From positions 1 through 7,387 of the forward strand of contig JAUVKN010000216.1 in NCBI GenBank assembly GCA_030596245.1: a stretch of DNA of 7,387 nucleotides, written 5' to 3'. Position 1 is the stretch's first letter; every line of letters begins with the position of its first letter. The notes under the pieces were generated by a model, which saw only the letters and a program-made list of their open reading frames with translations, was not told the DNA's origin and made no database searches. The stretch is from Bacteroidia bacterium (GTDB lineage: Bacteria > Bacteroidota > Bacteroidia > Bacteroidales > GCA-2748055). The position numbers and the translations under genes are program-made. Of the stretch, positions 1-6,046 are shown piece by piece.

Positions 1-930
1 GATGAGCACACCCTTTTCAGACTGGCCTCGGTATCCAAAGGATTTGCCGGTGTGCTGGCCAGTATGCTCGAGCAGGATGGAGCTTTTTCACTGAACGACA
101 AAGTGGTGGATCACTACCAGGGATTTATGCTCAAAGATTCTGTAAGTACGACAGGCCTCACCATCAGGAACCTTTTGAGTCATACTTCGGGTCTGGTTCC
201 ATATGCCTTTGATAACCTGGTGGAAGCTGATCAGGAGTTGCATGCCATTGTGGAACGTCTCCCTGAAGTAAATATTTCTGCTGTCCCAGGGGAGTTGTAC
301 GGCTATCAGAACGTCGTTTTCAGTATGCTGGATCCCATTACCCGGAGGGCAACAGGAGTACCTTACCAGGTTTTATTGCAGGAGAAGATCTTCACCCCTG
401 TTGGGATGACTGATGCTTCAGCTGGTCCAGTCGATCTATCGAAGAACCCCAATATGGCTTTTCCTCACGTGAAGACAGGTGGCGGCTATGTTGCCGTAAA
501 TCCTCATGAAGGATACTACAATGTGATGCCGGCAGCAGGTATCAATGCCAGCATTGCAGATATGGGACAGTGGCTCCTGGCATTGTTGGGATATAAACCC
601 ACTCAATTACCCGAGTCAGTTCGTGATAAGCTTGCCTCCCCAATTATTTATACTCCTTTAAAATCCAGGTATACCAGGCATTGGAAACCATTCCGTGAAA
701 GATACTATAGTCTTGGTTGGAGAGTTTATAAATACCAGGGCAGGGATGTGGTTTATCATGGAGGTTATATTCGTGGTTACAGGGCAGAAATCGGATTCTG
801 CCCGGAAGAGAATGTTGGTATTGCTTTTCTTCAGAACTCACCAAACGGACTTGCTTCACAATGTGTCCCAAAGTTCCTGGATCTGTTTTTTGAGCAGTTG
901 GACAGAGAAATTGAACCGGAAGCGAGATAA
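1..930 (+). CDS. Serine hydrolase, class C beta-lactamase/CubicO family (5' end cut by window edge)
   Basis: The frame is open from base 1 to the TAA at 928-930, giving 309 visible residues; the true start and probably a signal peptide lie left of the window. All three signature motifs of the serpin-unrelated serine beta-lactamase/penicillin-binding fold are present. SxxK is S-V-S-K at nt 28-39, with the serine at 28-30 as expected nucleophile. The family block LLSHTSGL is near 172-195. The Tyr-x-Asn motif is Y-Q-N at 304-312. The KTG-equivalent is H-G-G at 757-765, the form usual in CubicO/esterase-like members rather than true AmpC. Family members are mostly periplasmic or secreted esterases, peptidases or D-amino-acid hydrolases; substrate cannot be told from sequence and antibiotic resistance should not be assumed. 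A GTG at 52 is an internal codon: starting there would lose the catalytic serine. The gene lies 78 nt upstream of lpdA on the same strand, with no obvious functional link. Confidence 0.93.
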   Translation, partial: DEHTLFRLASVSKGFAGVLASMLEQDGAFSLNDKVVDHYQGFMLKDSVSTTGLTIRNLLSHTSGLVPYAFDNLVEADQELHAIVERLPEVNISAVPGELYGYQNVVFSMLDPITRRATGVPYQVLLQEKIFTPVGMTDASAGPVDLSKNPNMAFPHVKTGGGYVAVNPHEGYYNVMPAAGINASIADMGQWLLALLGYKPTQLPESVRDKLASPIIYTPLKSRYTRHWKPFRERYYSLGWRVYKYQGRDVVYHGGYIRGYRAEIGFCPEENVGIAFLQNSPNGLASQCVPKFLDLFFEQLDREIEPEAR

Positions 931-1008
931 TTTGTAAAACATGTAAACCGTTTTTCGTTTAGGTTGTTATAATCACTTAAATTCGTGAGAAATTAAAAAC
1001 CAATCAGA

Positions 1009-2400
1009 ATGAACTATGATCTTTTAGTTATTGGCAGCGGGCCGGGAGGTTATGTGGCAGCCATTCGCGCATCACAACTTGGATTGAAAACTGTAGTAGT
1101 TGAGCGGGAATCCCTGGGGGGGATCTGCCTTAACTGGGGATGCATTCCCACCAAATCTTTGTTGAAAAGCGCACAGGTGTATGAGTATTTTCTCCACGCT
1201 GCCGACTACGGGATCGAGATAGACGGATCGGTAAAACCCGATTTTGAGAAAATTGTTGGCCGAAGCAGATCGGTGGCTGAAGGCATGAGCAACGGGATCC
1301 AGTTCCTCTTTAAGAAAAACAAAATCGAAGTGATCAATGGCACCGGTAAACTGAAGTCACCCGGAGTTGTTGCTGTAACCGGTGCCGATGGCAAAGTGAC
1401 GGAAGTCAGTGCCCAACATATCATCCTTGCAACAGGTGCCCGTTCCCGGGAGTTGGCAAGCCTCAAGCAGGATGGCAAGAAAATTATTGGTTACCGGGAG
1501 GCCATGACCCTTCCATCGCTTCCCAAATCCATGGTGGTCGTTGGTTCAGGCGCCATTGGCAGTGAGTTCGCTAACTTCTATAACACCATGGGAACCGAAG
1601 TGACGCTGGTGGAATTCCTGCCCAATGTGGTTCCGCTGGAAGATGAAGAGGTTTCAAAACAGTTGGAACGTACATTCAAGAAATCGAAAATGAAGGTTAT
1701 GACCTCTTCTTCAGTTGAGTCAGTAGATACATCGGGTGACCTGTGCAGGGTGAAGATTAAAACACCCAAGGGGGAGAAAGAGGTTGAGGCCGAGGTGGTA
1801 CTTTCGGCTGTGGGGATAGCTCCCAATATTGAGAATATCGGTCTGGAAGAGCTTGGTGTGGAATTGGAAAATGGAAAAGTAAAGGTTGATCTGTTCTACA
1901 GCACCAATGTGAAAGGTGTATATGCCATTGGTGATATAGTAAGTGGTCCTGCCCTGGCCCATGTGGCATCTGCAGAAGGGATCACCTGTGTGGAGAAGAT
2001 CACAGGACATGATCCTCAGCCGGTCGATTACGGCAATATACCTGGTTGTACCTATACCAGTCCTGAGGTGGCTTCGGTGGGTATGACCGAAAAGGCTGCC
2101 AGGGAAGCCGGTTATGAACTGAAGGTGGGTAAGTTTCCCTTTACTGCGTCGGGTAAAGCTTCGGCAGCAGGTGCTAAGGACGGTTTTGTGAAACTGTTAT
2201 TTGATGCAAAATATGGTGAGTTGCTGGGTGCTCATCTGATCGGTGCCAATGTAACCGAAATGGTTGCAGAGCTTGTGATAGCACGAAAACTGGAGACCAC
2301 TGGGGAGGAGATCATCAAAGCTGTGCACCCCCATCCCACCATGTCAGAAGCAGTGATGGAGGCTGCAGCAGCGGCCTACGGTGAGGTGATACATATTTAG
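1009..2400 (+). CDS. lpdA: Dihydrolipoyl dehydrogenase (E3 component of 2-oxoacid dehydrogenase complexes)
   Basis: This cytoplasmic FAD flavoenzyme reoxidises dihydrolipoamide on the E2 (or GcvH) lipoyl domain and passes electrons to NAD+. It serves pyruvate, 2-oxoglutarate, branched-chain 2-oxoacid or glycine cleavage systems. The 463 residues match the usual family length, so it looks complete. Visible in order: the FAD Rossmann motif GSGPGG at residues 9-14 with Glu32 closing the fold; the redox-active disulfide C40-L-N-W-G-C45; ATGAR at 141-145; the NAD Rossmann motif GSGAIG at 179-184; the second FAD motif YAIGD near 305-309; and a C-terminal dimerisation domain ending in H440-P-H442-P-T-x-x-E447, where His442 and Glu447 form the catalytic dyad. 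ATG 1009 is chosen because the FAD motif starts eight residues later; the leader is A-rich without a clear Shine-Dalgarno. No E1 or E2 gene is visible nearby. Its stop lies 3 nt from the stop of the convergent oxidoreductase gene. Paralogue assignment among several E3s is not possible here. Confidence 0.97.
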   Translation: MNYDLLVIGSGPGGYVAAIRASQLGLKTVVVERESLGGICLNWGCIPTKSLLKSAQVYEYFLHAADYGIEIDGSVKPDFEKIVGRSRSVAEGMSNGIQFLFKKNKIEVINGTGKLKSPGVVAVTGADGKVTEVSAQHIILATGARSRELASLKQDGKKIIGYREAMTLPSLPKSMVVVGSGAIGSEFANFYNTMGTEVTLVEFLPNVVPLEDEEVSKQLERTFKKSKMKVMTSSSVESVDTSGDLCRVKIKTPKGEKEVEAEVVLSAVGIAPNIENIGLEELGVELENGKVKVDLFYSTNVKGVYAIGDIVSGPALAHVASAEGITCVEKITGHDPQPVDYGNIPGCTYTSPEVASVGMTEKAAREAGYELKVGKFPFTASGKASAAGAKDGFVKLLFDAKYGELLGAHLIGANVTEMVAELVIARKLETTGEEIIKAVHPHPTMSEAVMEAAAAAYGEVIHI

Positions 2401-2403
2401 CTT

Positions 2404-3774
2404 CTACGGCCTGTATGGTTTTCGCATTTCCCGGATGTAAAGATTGTTTGCGGCTTTATCATCTGTGACTTCGCCCTTTACAGGATCCCATGTAAATTCC
2501 CGTTGCGATCTGATGGCAATATCTCCCATATGACTGATGGTATCGGAAATTATTGCTTCGTTCAGCGGACAGGTTTCATCTGTTTTGCCCCTGGCCACAT
2601 CCAGAAACATCTGACCCATGGTGTTCTCCTCGCTCACAATTCGACCCTCTCCATCTTTTGGGAAATCATTTAATTTTTTGTTCAGTTCTGGGATATTTGA
2701 TTCGCCTGAGTGCCGGCTTAATGAGATCCAACCTTTCGATCCGTAAAAAGTAGTACCGTTACCATCTCTCCTTGTCCGGTGCTTTAGCATCTCTTTCTCT
2801 GCTCTGTCAGTACTTATGAAATGGACTTCAACACCACTTTGATAGCTGTATTTGACATCCCAGGAGTAGATATTATCATACATTCCACCATCGGACCAGA
2901 ATGTTCCGCTCCCTTTTGAGGAATATACACCGTCAACCTTATCCTTTATTCCCCAGACAAGAATATCCAGAGGATGTGCACCCCATCCGGCCAGGAAACC
3001 AATGCTGTAATCATACTGGAACCACGAGCTATTGTTTGTCACCCGGTCCGGACAATAGGTATTTAATGGTGCTGGTCCGGTCCACCTGTCAAAATCGAAA
3101 CCATCTGGCACCGGAACCTCTTTACAGATGGGTGAATCTACTGGATTCTTTCCGGGAGCCCAAACGTCCACACGCTCAATCTCTCCAATTTTCCCATCTT
3201 TTATCAGTTCAATCCCCAGTTGCATGTGTCTCATGGTACGCTGCTGGGTAGCATAGTGAAAACGCACATCATGTTTTTTCAGCTCTTTCTGCAGGATCAG
3301 GTAGTTGGGATAGCTTAATCCCAGGGGTTTTGCCAGCATAATATGTTTCCCGGCCCTTGCCGCCTTGATGGCTGCCAGCACGTGCCAGTGATCCGGTGTT
3401 GTGATATGCACTGCATCGATATCATCACGCATCAATAGTTCATCAAGATCCAGGTATGGAGTGCATTCAGGAGCTTTCATCCCGTTTTCTCTGTAGTATG
3501 ATTGGATAAGCTCAACGCCATTCTCCCGTCTACTGCGGTATACATCACAGGTTGCTACCGACCGGGATCCCTCCAATGGCAGAAAGTAATTTTTTAACTC
3601 ACCAGTACCTCTGTTACCTACTCCGATATGACCTATCTGCATCCTGTCATTGGCACCTCTCCATTTTACGGATGAAGGGAGGATGGTGGGAGCAAGTAGT
3701 ATCCCTCCGATTCCAACTGATGATTTTTTTATGAAATCTCTTCGGTTCAGACTATTAAATTCAGTGGCTTTCAT
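2404..3774 (-). CDS. Tat-exported Gfo/Idh/MocA family oxidoreductase
   Basis: This is an NAD(P)-dependent sugar or cyclitol oxidoreductase. The product begins with a twin-arginine signal (N-R-R-D-F-I-K-K, then a glycine-rich hydrophobic stretch to about PTILPSS), so export in folded form with bound cofactor is expected. Numbered from the first possible Met at 3807, the Rossmann motif GHIGVGNRGTG is at 59-69, TPDHWHVL at 137-144, and the active-site region LAGWGAHPLD at 271-280 carries His277 and Asp280. The usual E-K-P motif reads A159-K160-P161; the lysine is kept but the glutamate is lost. Two starts are possible. ATG at 3774 gives a compact Tat n-region and lies 16 nt after the upstream gene's stop; ATG at 3807 adds 11 residues and overlaps that gene by 17 nt. 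I prefer 3774; neither has a Shine-Dalgarno. It follows the ThuA-DUF6807 gene, almost certainly in one transcript. Substrate is unknown; a glycoside 3-oxidation role is inferred from the partner. Confidence 0.93.
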   Translation of the reverse strand: MKATEFNSLNRRDFIKKSSVGIGGILLAPTILPSSVKWRGANDRMQIGHIGVGNRGTGELKNYFLPLEGSRSVATCDVYRSRRENGVELIQSYYRENGMKAPECTPYLDLDELLMRDDIDAVHITTPDHWHVLAAIKAARAGKHIMLAKPLGLSYPNYLILQKELKKHDVRFHYATQQRTMRHMQLGIELIKDGKIGEIERVDVWAPGKNPVDSPICKEVPVPDGFDFDRWTGPAPLNTYCPDRVTNNSSWFQYDYSIGFLAGWGAHPLDILVWGIKDKVDGVYSSKGSGTFWSDGGMYDNIYSWDVKYSYQSGVEVHFISTDRAEKEMLKHRTRRDGNGTTFYGSKGWISLSRHSGESNIPELNKKLNDFPKDGEGRIVSEENTMGQMFLDVARGKTDETCPLNEAIISDTISHMGDIAIRSQREFTWDPVKGEVTDDKAANNLYIREMRKPYRP

Positions 3775-3790
3775 AATTTCATTGTATGAG

Positions 3791-5497
3791 TTACTGGTTC
3801 GTTCCATTTATATACTGTTGATATTCTGATTCGAGCATCTCCTGTGTCACATCTCCTTCTAAGTGCAGAATCCTGTAATTGAGATGAATTTCCTTCCCCT
3901 GATGCAGCGTAAGCGGCTTTAGATAGAGATAAGCGGGACTGAAGTAGAAAAAGGGTAATTCCGGTTCATCGATAAGGTACCAGGCCTCTCCGTCCCTTCC
4001 GGATTGATTGGATATGAACATGGCAGAACCTATGCGGCTTCCATCAAATCCCTTAAATCCCATATAGAGCCAGTCACCGGTGGTGCCGTTTACATACATA
4101 TTGTCTCCTTTCACTGTTGTCCAGTCCGATTCCATAAAATCCTGATTAAACCTGAGAGAGAGGCCGGCATATCCTCCCCATGATTTTCCTTCCGGTTCAC
4201 CTTCAATGGGTGTCCGATCCATAACAACTTCATTGGCCAAAGGTGTCAACGTCATTGAATAATCCATGCTGATCTTATCATTACCGGGAGGTGAAATATG
4301 GATGATCCGTTTTTCTTTTAGGAGTGCCGCTTCATTGAATGGATGATAATTAATCTCTAAGGATATGTCTGCAGAGAAATCCGGATACTTTTCTAACCCT
4401 ATTTTTGTAATATTTGTGTATCCCTCCGATCTGAAACTCTCTCCAATATATTCCCAATAATTAACTCCGTTAATGTATTTCCACGAAAACCACTGCCCCA
4501 GGTGCCAGGGGTGGTCGTCCGGACTTATACAGGTAATCCTGTTCCTGTTCAAATAGATGGGATGGAAGAATGGTTTCCCATGTTTTGTATTAAAGTTGAA
4601 CTGCCAGACGATCTCATTATCCTTTAATAATCCATAAGTGGTATCGTTTGTAATCCAGGCATAGGTGGTTTCATTCTTTGAAACAGAAAGCTTCATCTCC
4701 TGCGGGATGGTATTACTGACCTCTCCCGTGGCTGCCCATTCTGCGGCTCTGCTAAGTAGGGTTTGAAATCCTGTATTACGCAAGGCCCTTGCATCATGTC
4801 CAAGTATTGTATGGAATATTCTGCCAGCACCATAATTTGACACAAAGATCGCCGGTTGTGTATTACTATCCTGCCCTGAAGGTTCCTTCCTGGAGGCACT
4901 GCCCAACACCTGAAATGATTCATTGTGCCCGGCATCGATCCACAATTCATCGAAGATATAGAAATCTGATAGCCCTCTTGTGATTGGGTGAACCTGGTTG
5001 TCAATGGTTACATGGACTGGGCAATTTTTTCCGTGATGTGTCTGCTCTACCCAGGCTGCAGTGGATATATTTTGAAATTCCGGCCATTGATAAAATACGG
5101 AAGTGGATGCATGGAAAAACAGCAATCCTCCCCCCTCCCTCACATACCTTATCAATCCTTCTTCCATCTCCTCTGGCCATCTCAGATCATTCTCAGGCCA
5201 GGAATTCCAGTTGCTCACAATGGCATCATACTGACATAAATAGTCGAAGTTCAGCGTATCGGGACTGTTTGTAAGATCCACTGTGAATCGCATCTCTTCA
5301 TCAAAGATCCTTGTCAAAACCGGGGTTGTCTGTTCCCAGTCATGATTATTACTGCCACTTAAAATTAACAACCTGATCTTTTGATCAGTGTTATCTGGAT
5401 TCTGACAGCCACTCAGGTAGCCGGCCAATAGAACAAATACCAGTTTGCAGAGATAAGGCAGGTGCCTCATATGAAGTTTTGCCATACAAATTACCAT
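3791..5497 (-). CDS. Lipoprotein fusing a ThuA-like domain to a DUF6807 (PmoA-named) domain
   Basis: The 568-residue product starts with a lipoprotein signal: basic n-region, hydrophobic LVFVLLAGY, lipobox L-S-G-C with Cys31, so it should be membrane-anchored facing the periplasm or outside. Residues about 40-258 match ThuA: SGSNNHDWEQTTPVL at 47-61, GGGLLFFHAS at 122-131, HHG at 154-156, DELW at 183-186, and GAGRIFHTILGHD at 223-235. Residues about 279-560 match DUF6807, a family labelled methane oxygenase PmoA although nothing supports that activity here: KPFFHPI at 308-314 and PDDHPWHLGQWFSW at 326-339. ThuA of rhizobia acts with the Gfo/Idh/MocA enzyme ThuB in making 3-keto disaccharides, and the next gene here is such an oxidoreductase. 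A role in exported glycoside metabolism is therefore inferred; the DUF6807 activity is unknown. Starts at 5497, 5485 and 5470 all keep the lipobox. 5497 has a weak AGGA just upstream but lies in the arm of an inverted repeat; 5470 gives a more typical 22-residue signal. Confidence 0.9.
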   Translation of the reverse strand: MVICMAKLHMRHLPYLCKLVFVLLAGYLSGCQNPDNTDQKIRLLILSGSNNHDWEQTTPVLTRIFDEEMRFTVDLTNSPDTLNFDYLCQYDAIVSNWNSWPENDLRWPEEMEEGLIRYVREGGGLLFFHASTSVFYQWPEFQNISTAAWVEQTHHGKNCPVHVTIDNQVHPITRGLSDFYIFDELWIDAGHNESFQVLGSASRKEPSGQDSNTQPAIFVSNYGAGRIFHTILGHDARALRNTGFQTLLSRAAEWAATGEVSNTIPQEMKLSVSKNETTYAWITNDTTYGLLKDNEIVWQFNFNTKHGKPFFHPIYLNRNRITCISPDDHPWHLGQWFSWKYINGVNYWEYIGESFRSEGYTNITKIGLEKYPDFSADISLEINYHPFNEAALLKEKRIIHISPPGNDKISMDYSMTLTPLANEVVMDRTPIEGEPEGKSWGGYAGLSLRFNQDFMESDWTTVKGDNMYVNGTTGDWLYMGFKGFDGSRIGSAMFISNQSGRDGEAWYLIDEPELPFFYFSPAYLYLKPLTLHQGKEIHLNYRILHLEGDVTQEMLESEYQQYINGTNQ

Positions 5498-5498
5498 T

Positions 5499-5516
5499 TT
5501 TCCTGTTACCAGGAAA
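5499..5516. promoter_or_regulatory. Perfect inverted repeat next to the start of the ThuA-DUF6807 gene
   Basis: TTTCCTG at 5499-5505 and CAGGAAA at 5510-5516 are perfect reverse complements separated by 4 nt. The match extends outward (CCATTT against AAATGG) if two extra bases are allowed to bulge, and this extension takes in the ATG at 5497-5495 and the AGGA before it. It could be an operator for a dimeric regulator, or in RNA a hairpin that hides the first start codon. The repeat itself is seen directly; either role is inference, and chance for a 7-bp arm is not excluded. Confidence 0.4.
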
Positions 5517-5535
5517 TGGTTGTACGCACAAACAG

Positions 5536-5575
5536 ATCCAGCTTGCGGAATCAGGACATCCAGCTTGCGGAATCA
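5536..5575. repeat. Two 18-nt direct repeats with 22-nt period upstream of the ThuA-DUF6807/oxidoreductase operon
   Basis: ATCCAGCTTGCGGAATCA occurs without mismatch at 5536-5553 and 5558-5575, with 4 nt between. The 22-nt period is close to two helical turns and is not a multiple of three, so this is not a coding repeat. It sits in the 100-nt gap between the repeat-protein gene's stop (5598) and the ThuA-DUF6807 start (5497), where the operon promoter should lie. Tandem binding sites for a transcription factor are a reasonable reading; a small duplication is the alternative. I did not find a convincing Bacteroidota-type promoter (TTTG, then TAnnTTTG) alongside it. Confidence 0.8.
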
Positions 5576-5582
5576 AGACTTG

Positions 5583-5610
5583 AACAGATACAATCGTCTA
5601 TCTGTTTTTT
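5583..5610 (+). terminator. AT-rich stem-loop followed by a T run, at the end of the repeat-protein gene
   Basis: AACAGATA at 5583-5590 and TATCTGTT at 5599-5606 form a perfect 8-bp stem with an 8-nt loop, and the T run continues to 5610. This has the form of an intrinsic terminator for transcription on the plus strand, yet no plus-strand gene ends here. On the minus strand the stem sits exactly at the stop codon (5600-5598) of the repeat protein but lacks a following T run. The hairpin is visible; a terminator role is uncertain, and the T run is partly explained as the complement of the protein's Lys-Asn codons. Confidence 0.3.
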
Positions 5611-5900
5611 AGAAAAGGGGTAGTCATCCATGATTCGATGACCATTTCTTGTTCGGCAATGCTGCTCTCAAAGGGGGTAGTCATCCATGATTCGATGACC
5701 ATTTCTTGTTCGGCAATGCTGCTCTCAAAGGGAGTAGTCATCCATGATTCGATGACCATTTCTTCTTCAATACTATTTTCAACCGGGATCACCATCTGGA
5801 AATTAACATCATCAACTGATTGTATGATCTCCTTTGCCTGATTAGAAATGGCAACGTTATTTACTGCCATTATGCTAAGTAATAGATACCATGTTCTCAT
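5598..5900 (-). CDS. Small exported protein with 19-residue tandem repeats (ESWMTTPF type)
   Basis: The 100-residue product has a short hydrophobic N-terminus (WYLLLSIMAV at residues 4-13) ending in a plausible signal peptidase site around residues 17-22, so it is probably secreted or periplasmic. After a spacer, residues 47-65, 66-84 and 85-96 repeat the unit EMVIESWMTTPFESSIAEQ, the second copy exact apart from its first residues' context and the last copy truncated after TPF by L-K-N-R. Residues 35-46 (Q-M-V-I-P-V-E-N-S-I-E-E) look like an older, shortened copy. I recall small Bacteroidota exported proteins with similar acidic, Trp-Met-containing motifs near the C-terminus, but no function is known to me. 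The coding reading is favoured by the signal peptide, the in-frame 57-nt period and a synonymous difference between copies (ACT/ACC). It lies 100 nt upstream of the ThuA-DUF6807 gene and 146 nt downstream of the serpin gene, both same strand. No Shine-Dalgarno is seen. Confidence 0.72.
   Translation of the reverse strand: MRTWYLLLSIMAVNNVAISNQAKEIIQSVDDVNFQMVIPVENSIEEEMVIESWMTTPFESSIAEQEMVIESWMTTPFESSIAEQEMVIESWMTTPFLKNR
5621..5764. repeat. 57-bp tandem repeat, two full copies and one partial
   Basis: Copies run 5621-5677 and 5678-5734 and differ at a single base (G at 5676, A at 5733, a synonymous Thr change on the minus strand). A third copy matches its first 30 bases (5735-5764) and then diverges. 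The period is 19 codons and the array codes the repeats of the small exported protein. The near identity points to recent duplication or ongoing conversion, and copy number may vary between strains. Confidence 0.95.
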
Positions 5901-6046
5901 AATGTTAGTGATTTAAGTGCAATAACATTACGACATTAATTAAGAATAAGTCTAAATAAGTTGATTTTTAACAAGGTAATTAACATGCCCTTGAGTGGCA
6001 ATAACTAATTGTCGGTTGTGCTGCCCGCTAAAATTCGACTCAATGA

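Noticed and set aside
1..930. Antibiotic-resistance beta-lactamase (AmpC)
   Set aside because: The fold motifs match, but HGG replaces KTG and the sequence fits the broad CubicO/esterase-like group; resistance cannot be claimed.
968..973. TATAAT upstream of lpdA
   Set aside because: There is no matching -35 element 17 bp before it, and Bacteroidota primary promoters use a different -7 consensus; a nearby TAAATTCG at 978-985 is only a one-mismatch fit without a proper upstream TTG.
3791..4660. Methane monooxygenase subunit, as the family name PmoA would suggest
   Set aside because: The DUF6807 domain is soluble and lipid-anchored here with no membrane helices or metal-site context of particulate methane monooxygenase; the name is misleading.
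5621..5764. Possible CRISPR array
   Set aside because: The 57-bp units are directly abutting with no unique spacers and keep a reading frame.
5638..5841. Plus-strand open frame of 67 codons across the 57-bp repeats
   Set aside because: It mirrors the repeat array; the minus-strand frame has a signal peptide and synonymous variation, so that one is taken as coding.
5991..6043. TTGAGT and ACTCAA inverted arms downstream of the serpin gene
   Set aside because: Only 6 bp, 41 nt apart and not followed by a T run; not credible as a terminator.
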